Source: an uncultured bacterium (GTDB lineage Bacteria > Cyanobacteriota > Vampirovibrionia > Gastranaerophilales > Gastranaerophilaceae). From it: a stretch of 11,961 nucleotides of DNA. Below are positions 1 through 4,993 of this stretch, piece by piece. Below the pieces are notes generated by a model. The model was not told the DNA's origin and did no database searches. It saw only the letters and a program-made list of their open reading frames with translations. Both the position numbers and the translations under genes were made by a program. Every line of letters starts with the position of its first letter. The first letter of the stretch is position 1. The stretch spans positions 1 to 11,961 of the forward strand of contig URPS01000060.1 of the NCBI GenBank assembly GCA_900549855.1, in the 5' to 3' direction.

Positions 1-77
1 TCTCCCGCTCAATGGATGTTGCGGGCGAGAATTAAGTTTTAGAAGAGTCTGTACCCTCCCCCGATGAGAGGGAACGC
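1..77. repeat. Left copy of a dispersed inverted repeat, GC-rich
   Basis: Positions 20-77 match the reverse complement of the right end of the window (about 11905-11961) nearly base for base: TGCGGGCGAGAATTAAG, the TTTTAGAA that follows, and a GTCTGTACC plus C-rich block, with only a few substitutions and single-base indels. Positions 1-30 could form a hairpin (TCTC+CCGC against GCGG+GC+GAGA around a 12-nt loop). A second small stem is CCCTC/GAGGG around 55-72. The base composition is clearly richer in G+C than the neighbouring DNA. No protein is encoded. I read it as a dispersed repeat element or MITE-like end. Confidence 0.8.
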
Positions 78-265
78 TAAAAGCCCGCTTCATATCTACA
101 ACTTCAATACTAAATTTTGGGTTGTTTTATTATTTTAACCAAGAAATTGAAAAAATCAAGAAAAAAGATTATAGAGTAGAAATTACAAATACAGGTGGCA
201 AACTTGTCGGTGGTTTAATTGGTGGCATTGGCGGATATTTATTGGGCGAAAAATTATGTTCGTAA
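68..265 (+). pseudogene. Possible 3' remnant of a small hypothetical gene
   Basis: An open frame runs from 68 to a TAA at 263-265 with no ATG inside. The only plausible alternative start is a TTG at 122, which has no SD. The last 42 or so residues look protein-like: a lysine-rich segment (EIEKIKKKDYRVEI) followed by a glycine-rich hydrophobic tail (GGLIGGIGGYLLG) of the glycine-zipper kind. The upstream side runs straight into the GC-rich repeat at 1-77, so the 5' end may have been removed by repeat insertion or rearrangement. I do not recognise a family. It could also be chance coding-like sequence. Confidence 0.3.
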
Positions 266-327
266 TATTTGTATAAAAATTTACAAAAAAGTAACCCTAT
301 TTTGCTCTTACAAACTTAGATAAACAA

Positions 328-356
328 TTGACAAAAGTTAAAAAATAGTAAATAAT
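328..356 (+). promoter_or_regulatory. Sigma70-type promoter of the antisense RNA
   Basis: A perfect -35 TTGACA (328-333) is followed after exactly 17 bp by AATAAT (351-356, five of six matches to TATAAT). The predicted transcription start is around 362-364. No plus-strand gene begins within 350 bp downstream, so the promoter appears to serve the short structured RNA that follows. Confidence 0.75.
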
Positions 357-362
357 AGAAAT

Positions 363-470
363 ATAGGGAACCTGAGTACAAGGTTCGAGATTGTACTCAG
401 TCCACCGTTCTCTATAAAGCATATAAAGAACTTAAAAATAGTAGCAATAGTACTGCTACTATTTTTATTA
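363..470 (+). ncRNA. Structured ~105-nt RNA, candidate antisense antitoxin
   Basis: Lies between a strong promoter (328-356) and an intrinsic terminator (434-466). The RNA would fold with an outer stem pairing ATAGGGAAC (near 363-371) with GTTCTCTAT (near 407-415). An inner perfect 10-bp stem, CTGAGTACAA (372-381) with TTGTACTCAG (391-400), follows. The outer stem keeps a G-U pair only on the plus strand; on the minus strand the same position is an A-C mismatch, which favours the plus strand as the structured product. An alternative hairpin GAACCT/AGGTTC overlaps the first stem. The RNA overlaps the last two thirds of the minus-strand peptide ORF (412-486) and its 3' region, so I infer an antisense regulator of that gene. 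I match it to no known RNA family (not SRP RNA, 6S RNA or a tRNA). Confidence 0.6.
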
Positions 471-486
471 GCAATTTAATGCTCAT
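412..486 (-). CDS. 24-residue hydrophobic peptide, candidate type I toxin (Ibs-like)
   Basis: The minus-strand ORF starts with ATG at 486-484 and ends with TAG at 414-412. It has an AAGGAGGA SD (plus-strand 494-501) spaced 7 nt from the start, the best SD in this half of the window. The peptide begins MSIKLLIK, continues as an uninterrupted hydrophobic run (IVAVLLLLFL) and ends SSLYAL: two lysines near the N-terminus, then one membrane-spanning helix. This is the form of the Ibs/Fst/Ldr-type toxins that damage membranes. An antisense promoter and RNA oppose it (328-470), as in ibs/sib loci. The SD can be masked by upstream pairing (see 496-545). A caution: positions 434-466 inside the ORF form a perfect 13-bp stem that may be a terminator, so the ORF could in principle be a shadow of that RNA. 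The SD and own promoter argue against this. Toxicity is an inference. Confidence 0.6.
   Translation of the reverse strand: MSIKLLIKIVAVLLLLFLSSLYAL
434..466 (+). terminator. Intrinsic terminator of the antisense RNA (symmetrical)
   Basis: AAAAATAGTAGCA (434-446) pairs perfectly with TGCTACTATTTTT (454-466) around a 7-nt loop, giving a 13-bp stem. The descending arm ends in five T and is followed by ATTA. Because the A-run and T-run are symmetrical, it could also act on the minus strand, where it falls inside the peptide ORF. Confidence 0.7.
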
Positions 487-495
487 AGTCGCATC

Positions 496-545
496 CTCCT
501 TCCTAGCTTAATTCCACCAAATTACTGTTGTGCTAGTGGTAGGAG
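496..545 (-). promoter_or_regulatory. SD-masking leader structure of the peptide mRNA
   Basis: In the minus-strand transcript, CUCCU (plus 541-545) can pair with AGGAG of the SD (plus 496-500). Nested inside, CUAGC (plus 532-536) pairs with GCUAG (plus 503-507), with a small internal loop between the two 5-bp helices. The fold would block ribosome access to the peptide start. Masked SD sites in long leaders are a common feature of type I toxin mRNAs. Read by eye, with no energy calculation. Confidence 0.45.
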
Positions 546-597
546 CTTTAACGGTTTAGTCCCCCTTATTTCTTTATTAATGTTCAAAACGTTTACT

Positions 598-606
598 ATT
601 ATACCA
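598..606 (-). promoter_or_regulatory. Extended -10 promoter of the peptide gene
   Basis: The minus strand reads TGGTATAAT here, a perfect extended -10 element (TGN plus TATAAT). The -35 hexamer at 17 bp spacing (TTTAAT, plus 621-626) is weak, as is allowed with an extended -10. The start would fall near 591, giving a leader of about 105 nt before the ATG at 486. The same TGGTATAAT element precedes gyrB at 9317-9325. Confidence 0.6.
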
Positions 607-726
607 TATTACGGCTATTAATTAAATAAATAATTTAATTGATAATAACCCTACCTTGCGCCACATTATGGTTTATGTTATTCTTTAGGAAAAAAGATAA
701 TAGAATAGTATAATTAAGGAGTCCCT

Positions 727-1284
727 ATGATTTCAGTAAACGATTTAAAGAATGGTTTAACACTAGAACTAGACAATGGTCTATGGAACGTTGTTGAATT
801 CTTGCACGTAAAACCTGGTAAAGGCGCAGCTTTCGTTAGAACAAAACTTAAAAACGTTGAAACAGGTAACGTAGTTGAAAAAACATTCAGAGCCGGTGAA
901 AAAGTTGCTAAGGCTACACTTGACCGTAGAGAAATGCAATACTTATACAAAGATGGCAAAGATTACGTTATGATGGATAACGAAACATACGAACAACTTC
1001 AACTAACAGAAGACCAAGTTGGTGATGGCAAAAAATATCTTAAAGAAAACATGATTGTTCAAGTTCTTAAGCACGATACTAGAATTATAGGTGTTGATAT
1101 TCCTGCTCACGTTGAGTTGGAAGTTGTTGATACTCCACCTGCTGAAAAAGGGAATACTGCTCAAGGCGGTACAAAACCAGCTACACTTGAAACAGGCGCA
1201 GTTGTTAACGTTCCTTTCTTTGTATCAAATGGTGACATAATCAGAGTTGATACAAGAAGCAATGAGTATTTGGATAGAGTTTAG
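727..1284 (+). CDS. efp: Translation elongation factor P (EF-P)
   Basis: EF-P binds between the ribosomal P and E sites and relieves stalling at consecutive prolines. The 185-residue length is normal for the three-barrel bacterial protein. The N-terminal KOW-like domain carries the loop HVKPGKGAAFVR, with Lys32 at the tip, the position modified in lysine-type EF-Ps. The modifying enzymes are not in this window. The stretch GGTKPATLETGA around residues 140-155 and the C-terminal RVDTRSNEYLDRV are typical of the last OB domain. NVETGNVVEKTFRAGE strongly resembles cyanobacterial EF-P. The start is fixed by AAGGAG (716-721) just before ATG. A TATAAT at 709-714 is too close for a normal leader unless the mRNA is nearly leaderless; TTGATA at 639-644 is another candidate -35. 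The gene leads efp-accB-accC, an order with efp next to accB as in cyanobacteria. Confidence 0.96.
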   Translation: MISVNDLKNGLTLELDNGLWNVVEFLHVKPGKGAAFVRTKLKNVETGNVVEKTFRAGEKVAKATLDRREMQYLYKDGKDYVMMDNETYEQLQLTEDQVGDGKKYLKENMIVQVLKHDTRIIGVDIPAHVELEVVDTPPAEKGNTAQGGTKPATLETGAVVNVPFFVSNGDIIRVDTRSNEYLDRV

Positions 1285-1285
1285 A

Positions 1286-1379
1286 AAACGTCATTAGGTT
1301 TTTAAGTCATTAAGACGTTAAGTTCGTTTTAGATATAATGAACTTAAGGACATAACGACTTAGTGGCTTAACGACTTTT
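1286..1379. repeat. Inverted pair of 5 x 8-bp tandem repeats (hairpin)
   Basis: The right arm (1340-1379) is five in-phase octamers of the form NGACYTAA, beginning GAACTTAA and ending CGACTT. The left arm (1286-1325) is the same kind of array read on the minus strand, also five octamers beginning GAACTTAA. The arms face each other across a 14-nt loop (1326-1339). Corresponding octamers differ at one to a few bases, so the hairpin is imperfect except for the innermost TTAAGTTC/GAACTTAA pair. A single-armed relative lies before gyrB (9247-9286). The array fills nearly the whole efp-accB gap. Confidence 0.75.
1310..1339 (+). promoter_or_regulatory. Possible accB promoter inside the repeat loop
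   Basis: A perfect TATAAT (1334-1339) sits in the loop of the octamer hairpin, 18 bp after TTAAGA (1310-1315, four of six matches to the -35 consensus). The start would be near 1346, about 50 nt before accB. It may be fortuitous in AT-rich sequence. Confidence 0.4.
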
Positions 1380-1395
1380 TTAAAGGAGATTTTTA

Positions 1396-1857
1396 ATGAA
1401 ATTTGAATCAGATTATATAGAAAAATTAGCAAAAATCATTGCTGACAATGATTTAACAGAAATATCACTGGAAGATGGTGAACAAGCAATCACTATCAGA
1501 AAGGATTTGCCGGAAGTTAATATGGTAGCTTCTGCTCCTGCAGTTGCTACGACACCAGCTCCTGTTCAAGCAGCTCCACAAGCTTCTGCTCCACAAGCTA
1601 CAACTAAAGAACCGGAAGCAAAAGGCAAAGCTATTACTTCACCAATGGTAGGTACTTTCTACGCAGCATCTTCTCCGGAAGCAGCTCCATTTGTAGAAGT
1701 TGGTTCTACAGTTAATGTTGGGGATGTTGTTTGTATTATTGAAGCAATGAAATTAATGAACGAAATCAAAGCTGAACAAGCCGGCAAAGTTACACAGATT
1801 TGTGTTAAAAACGGTGACCCAATTGAATTTGGTCAAGTTTTGATGTATGTGGAATAG
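1396..1857 (+). CDS. accB: Biotin carboxyl carrier protein of acetyl-CoA carboxylase
   Basis: BCCP carries carboxybiotin from AccC to the carboxyltransferase in the first committed step of fatty acid synthesis, in the cytoplasm. The 153-residue length is standard. The N-terminal part (1-40) is the usual oligomerisation segment, followed by an Ala/Pro/Gln-rich flexible linker at about 42-75. The biotinyl domain follows (about 78-153), with the motif EAMKLMNEI, where Lys119 is the expected biotin attachment site. AAGGAG at 1383-1388 sets the start. accC follows after an 89-nt gap that contains a repeat hairpin, so the two are probably cotranscribed. The accA and accD subunits are not in this window. 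Confidence 0.96.
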   Translation: MKFESDYIEKLAKIIADNDLTEISLEDGEQAITIRKDLPEVNMVASAPAVATTPAPVQAAPQASAPQATTKEPEAKGKAITSPMVGTFYAASSPEAAPFVEVGSTVNVGDVVCIIEAMKLMNEIKAEQAGKVTQICVKNGDPIEFGQVLMYVE

Positions 1858-1860
1858 TTA

Positions 1861-1931
1861 GTTGATAGTGAATGGTGAGTAGTGAGTGGTGATTTTATGC
1901 TAATCACAATTCACTGTTCACTCTTCACTAC
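1861..1931. repeat. Heptamer tandem-repeat hairpin between accB and accC
   Basis: The left arm (1868-1892) is four GTGA tetramers spaced at 7 bp (GTGAATG, GTGAGTA, GTGAGTG, GTGA). The right arm (1904-1928) is four TCAC tetramers at the same 7-bp period (TCACAAT, TCACTGT, TCACTCT, TCAC). The loop is 11 nt (1893-1903). The tetramers pair exactly and the three-base spacers pair partly, with wobbles. Similar heptanucleotide (STRR-like) arrays are known in cyanobacterial genomes. In an accB-accC mRNA it could slow decay or moderate readthrough. No T-run follows, so it is not a classical terminator. Confidence 0.8.
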
Positions 1932-1946
1932 AAGGGAAAAAGGGTT

Positions 1947-3311
1947 ATGTTTAAACGAGTTTTAATCGCAAATAGAGGCGAAATCGCCGTTAGAGTTATA
2001 AGAGCGTGTAGAGAATTAGGAATTCCTACAGTTGCTGTGTATTCACAAGCAGATGCAAAGTCACTTCACGTAAGACTTGCAACTGATGCTTATTGTATTG
2101 GACCTGCTCCAAGTTCTCAAAGTTATTTGAGCATTCCTGCAATAATTTCAACCGCTCTAATGACAGGCTGCGACGCTATTCACCCTGGATATGGTTTTAT
2201 GTCTGAAAGAGCTGATTTTGTTGATATATGCTCTGAACACGGCATTAAGTTTATCGGGCCGTCTGCTGATTCAATGAGAAAAATGGGCGATAAGGCTACT
2301 GCTCGTAAGACAATGATTGAAAATAATGTTCCTGTAACACCGGGGACTGGGCTTTTGGAATCTTTGGAACAAGCTAGAGAATTTGCTCACAAAGCCGGTT
2401 ATCCAATCATCTTGAAAGCTACTGCCGGTGGTGGTGGTAAAGGTATGAGAATTGTTAGAAGCGACGACGAGCTTGAAACAAACATGAACCTTTGCCAAAT
2501 GGAAGCTGAAAAATTCTTCGGCAACCCAGGAATTTATGCAGAAAAATTCTTAGAAAACCCTAGACACATTGAGGTTCAGATTTTAGGTGACTCTTTTGGT
2601 AATGTTATTCACTTAGGTGAAAGAGATTGTTCTATTCAGAGAAGACACCAAAAATTATTAGAAGAAGCTCCATCACCTGCTATTGATGAAGCGACCAGAA
2701 AAGAAATGGGTGCTGCAGCTGTTCGTGCGGCTAAGGCTATTGGTTATGAAGGTGCAGGTACTTGTGAATTCTTGCTTGACCACGACGGCAAATGGTACTT
2801 TATGGAAATGAACACTCGTGTTCAGGTTGAGCACTGTGTTACAGAAATGATTTCACAGATTGATATTGTGAGAGAACAAATTCTTGTAGCTTCCGGCAAG
2901 AAGTTAGGTTATACACAAGATGACGTGCTTTTGAGAGGTCATGCAATTGAATGTCGTATTAATGCAGAAGATCCGGAACACGACTTTATGCCTTGCCCTG
3001 GAAAAATTGACGGATATTTTGCTCCAGGGGGATTCGGCATAAGAGTTGATTCTCATGTATACCCAGGGTATTCAATTCCGCCTTATTACGATTCAATGAT
3101 TGGTAAATTAATATGTTGGGGTGAAAACAGAAACGAAGCAAGACGCAGAATGTATCAAGCTTTGAAAGAATATGTTGTAACAGGTATCAAGACAACAATT
3201 CCGTTCCACCAACAAATTGTTGAGGATGAAGTATTTATGAGCGGTAAATTCAATACCGGATTTATAGAAGATTTCTATAAAAGACAAGGTAAAGAGTTTA
3301 AAGCTGAATAA
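1947..3311 (+). CDS. accC: Biotin carboxylase subunit of acetyl-CoA carboxylase
   Basis: AccC uses ATP and bicarbonate to carboxylate the biotin on AccB. The 454 residues match the stand-alone bacterial enzyme (about 450), with no fused carrier domain. It opens with the classical MFKRVLIANRGEIAVRVIRA. The ATP-grasp glycine loop (ATAGGGGKGMRIV) lies near residues 158-170. HIEVQILGD and GERDCSIQRRHQKLLEEAPSP follow. The active-site block MEMNTRVQVEH is at 286-296, and HAIECRINAEDPEHDF opens the C-terminal domain. IPPYYDSMIGKLICWG is also typical of the family, and the overall wording is closest in my memory to cyanobacterial AccC. The ATG follows a modest AAGGG (1932-1936). A strong terminator closes the unit at 3327-3358. 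Confidence 0.97.
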   Translation: MFKRVLIANRGEIAVRVIRACRELGIPTVAVYSQADAKSLHVRLATDAYCIGPAPSSQSYLSIPAIISTALMTGCDAIHPGYGFMSERADFVDICSEHGIKFIGPSADSMRKMGDKATARKTMIENNVPVTPGTGLLESLEQAREFAHKAGYPIILKATAGGGGKGMRIVRSDDELETNMNLCQMEAEKFFGNPGIYAEKFLENPRHIEVQILGDSFGNVIHLGERDCSIQRRHQKLLEEAPSPAIDEATRKEMGAAAVRAAKAIGYEGAGTCEFLLDHDGKWYFMEMNTRVQVEHCVTEMISQIDIVREQILVASGKKLGYTQDDVLLRGHAIECRINAEDPEHDFMPCPGKIDGYFAPGGFGIRVDSHVYPGYSIPPYYDSMIGKLICWGENRNEARRRMYQALKEYVVTGIKTTIPFHQQIVEDEVFMSGKFNTGFIEDFYKRQGKEFKAE

Positions 3312-3326
3312 TTAAAAAGATATAAG

Positions 3327-3358
3327 ATAGGAGCGAAAAAATTTCGCTCCTATTTTTT
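3327..3358 (+). terminator. Intrinsic terminator after accC
   Basis: ATAGGAGCGAAA (3327-3338) pairs perfectly with TTTCGCTCCTAT (3342-3353) around an AAA loop, followed by a run of T to 3358. It ends the efp-accB-accC transcript 16 nt after the accC stop. Confidence 0.9.
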
Positions 3359-3415
3359 ATGCCAATTTTATAACAGTCATTTGTCATGCAATGCCTGACC
3401 TGCTAACACTTAATT

Positions 3416-3772
3416 TTAAGCTGATTGTAATTTTATATCATACTTGTAACCAAGTCCATTCAAAAGTTTAAATGCTGTTTCTAAGCGTGGCTGTTTATTA
3501 CCATTAACAATTTCTGATAAATTACTACGGTCAATATCTAATTTTCTTGCAAGTCTACTGATTTCACCATGCCCGCTAGATTGAACTCGAGCCTTTACTA
3601 CATAAGTTAAACATCGGATAAAAGTTTCAATATCACCATCAGAAAGAAACTCACTTAATGTTAATTCAACCCAATTTCTTTGATATTCAGGGTCTTGAAG
3701 ATGTTTTATTTGTTCTTCTTCCCAATTAGGCGCTTGTTTAATATAATTTTTTAATTTATTCTTATCTAACAT
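3416..3772 (-). CDS. HigA-like antitoxin, XRE helix-turn-helix (COG3636 type)
   Basis: This is the antitoxin and probable repressor of the toxin gene just upstream. It has 118 residues from the ATG at 3772. A further ATG at 3799 lies in frame inside the toxin gene but has no SD, whereas AAAGGA sits about 9 nt before 3772. The C-terminal half is a Cro/C1-type helix-turn-helix, with EISRLARKLDIDRSNLSEIVNGNKQPRLETAFKLLNGLGY covering the recognition helix and following helices. The N-terminal half (EYQRNWVELTLSEFLSDGDIETFIRCLTYVVKARV) matches the 'addiction module antidote' family that pairs with Gp49/COG3657 toxins. The toxin stop and this ATG are separated by one base, implying translational coupling. 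The order is toxin first, as in higBA loci. Confidence 0.87.
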   Translation of the reverse strand: MLDKNKLKNYIKQAPNWEEEQIKHLQDPEYQRNWVELTLSEFLSDGDIETFIRCLTYVVKARVQSSGHGEISRLARKLDIDRSNLSEIVNGNKQPRLETAFKLLNGLGYKYDIKLQSA

Positions 3773-3773
3773 A

Positions 3774-4100
3774 TTATAAATTCCTTTCAATAAAGTCATT
3801 AAAATACTCGTTACATTGCTTTATTACTTGTTTCTGGTCTTTCTTTTCACTACCACCAATAAACAATATTAAAATATCATCTAAATCATAATAGTATATT
3901 CTATAACCTTTTCCAAAGTCCATACGCAACTCGGATAATTCCGATTTTTGTAATGTATGGTGGTCACCATATAATCCACCTCTTAGCTTATCAATTCTTT
4001 TATCAACTCTAAGTTGAATAGATTTATCAAGCTTGTTATACCACTCAATATAAGGACAAGAATTATCTATAGAGTAATAATATACAATTTGTTTTTCCAT
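3774..4100 (-). CDS. RelE/ParE-superfamily toxin, Gp49/COG3657 (HigB-like)
   Basis: The small basic protein of 108 residues belongs to the family called 'addiction module killer protein' or phage Gp49-like. Members of the RelE fold usually cut mRNA on the ribosome, but this subfamily is less studied, so the activity here is inferred. Family hallmarks are a Trp in IEWYNKLDKSIQLRVDKRIDKL near residues 19-40, ELRMDFGKGYRIYYY near 55-70, the hydrophobic strand DILILFIGGSEKKDQ near 75-90, and a C-terminal helix. The promoter -10 ends about 7 bp before the ATG and there is no SD, so the mRNA is probably leaderless. The partner antitoxin begins 1 nt after the stop. Confidence 0.87.
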   Translation of the reverse strand: MEKQIVYYYSIDNSCPYIEWYNKLDKSIQLRVDKRIDKLRGGLYGDHHTLQKSELSELRMDFGKGYRIYYYDLDDILILFIGGSEKKDQKQVIKQCNEYFNDFIERNL

Positions 4101-4106
4101 ATTTTA

Positions 4107-4135
4107 ATTGTAGTCTTAGCCTACAAATTTGTCAA
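4107..4135 (-). promoter_or_regulatory. Promoter and operator of the HigBA-like operon
   Basis: The minus strand has TTGACA (plus 4130-4135), a 17-bp spacer, then TACAAT (plus 4107-4112), a near-consensus promoter. Overlapping the spacer and -10 is an inverted repeat, TTGTAG and CTACAA with 7 bp between (plus 4108-4126), a good candidate operator for the antitoxin. The predicted start, about 4100, coincides with the toxin ATG. Confidence 0.75.
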
Positions 4136-4154
4136 GCTATTATATTAAAAAAAT

Positions 4155-4218
4155 CCTAACAATGCAGTATATGTAACAAATTACACTTATTCAACTGTTA
4201 GGTTGTTACATTTTTTTG
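4155..4218 (+). promoter_or_regulatory. Interleaved inverted repeats and operator-like palindrome
   Basis: Two inverted repeats interlock: CCTAACA (4155-4161) with TGTTAGG (4196-4202), and ATGTAACA (4171-4178) with TGTTACAT (4204-4211). The second is followed by a run of seven T (4211-4217) and resembles a terminator. A compact palindrome, TGTAA-CAAA-TTACA, lies at 4172-4185, with a further GTTACA at 4205-4210. In DNA these could be operators for the NrtR-like regulator encoded next. In RNA they could form a pseudoknot or a terminator, but I see no clear plus-strand promoter upstream of them. Confidence 0.5.
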
Positions 4219-4234
4219 TTCTTTATTATACAAT
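4205..4234 (+). promoter_or_regulatory. Candidate promoter of the NrtR-like gene
   Basis: TACAAT (4229-4234) is a good -10, with GTTACA (4205-4210) 18 bp upstream as a fair -35 (four of six). The start would be near 4241, leaving a 25-nt leader with AGAGG before the ATG at 4266. The -35 overlaps the inverted repeats at 4155-4211, which would allow autorepression. Confidence 0.45.
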
Positions 4235-4265
4235 AGTTTTAAGGTTATAAGCACTAGAGGTAAAA

Positions 4266-4946
4266 ATGTTTAACGAAATTAAAACTCACGAAATCACTGT
4301 CGATATTGTAATTTTAACAATTAAAGATGACGCATTGCAAGTTTTACTTGTTAAAAGAAACAACGAGCCATTCAAAGATAAATGGGCGATTCCCGGAGGA
4401 TATGTTAGAATGTCCGAGAATCTTGATGAAGCAGCGATGCGAGTTTTGAAAGAAAAAACTAATGTTGACAACATTTATCTTGAACAGCTTTATACCTTTG
4501 GTGACCCTCTAAGACACCCTGTTTCCAGAGTTATAACCTGTGCATATTTTGCACTAATAAGAGCGGAAGATTTCAATGTCGTTACAACCGCAGAACTTGC
4601 TTGGCATAAAGTTTCTGATTTGCCACCTCTAGCGTTCGACCACAAAGAAATTATTGAATACTCTTTGAAACGTACTCGTGAACGTTTAGAAATGTGTCCG
4701 GTTGCGTACCAACTTCTGAATGAGAAATTCACACTTACTGAAATGCAAAAAGCTTATGAAATGATTATGGAAAAGAAATTGGATAAGCGCAATTTCAGAA
4801 AAAAAGTTATTACGACCGATGGTTTAAGAGAATTAAACGAGTTTTCAAAATCATCATCAAAACGTCCGGCTCGCTTGTATACATTTGATAATATCAAATT
4901 GAACTCAAAAAGAGCTCACTTTATCAAAAAAGCGGTCAAGGGATAA
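4266..4946 (+). CDS. NrtR-family Nudix-like transcriptional regulator
   Basis: A two-domain regulator of 226 residues. The N-terminal 140 or so residues form a Nudix-like fold (VLLVKRNNEPFKDKWAIPGGYVRMSENLDEAA). The Nudix signature is broken: where an active enzyme has RExxEExG, this protein has RVLKEKTN, losing the first catalytic Glu, the last Glu and the Gly. NrtR proteins typically keep the fold as an ADP-ribose or NAD-metabolite sensor without hydrolysis. The C-terminal winged helix (FTLTEMQKAYEMIMEKKLDKRNFRKKV ... RPARLYTF, about 155-210) is the NrtR DNA-binding domain. In other bacteria NrtR represses NAD salvage or pentose-use genes. No such gene is adjacent, so the targets are unknown and autoregulation through the upstream palindromes is likely. 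secG follows after 47 nt. Confidence 0.85.
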   Translation: MFNEIKTHEITVDIVILTIKDDALQVLLVKRNNEPFKDKWAIPGGYVRMSENLDEAAMRVLKEKTNVDNIYLEQLYTFGDPLRHPVSRVITCAYFALIRAEDFNVVTTAELAWHKVSDLPPLAFDHKEIIEYSLKRTRERLEMCPVAYQLLNEKFTLTEMQKAYEMIMEKKLDKRNFRKKVITTDGLRELNEFSKSSSKRPARLYTFDNIKLNSKRAHFIKKAVKG

Positions 4947-4993
4947 AACAAAACACAAATCAAAAAATAATTTAATTACCAAAAGGAGAATAA

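Noticed and set aside
380..400. GGTTCGAGA resembling a tRNA T-loop
   Set aside because: The flanking bases form a longer 10-bp stem with a 9-nt loop rather than a 5-bp T-arm, and there is no acceptor stem or CCA arrangement.
709..714. TATAAT as the efp promoter
   Set aside because: It would start transcription within the SD, leaving almost no leader; I could not choose between it and a weak upstream candidate, so it is not listed as a feature.
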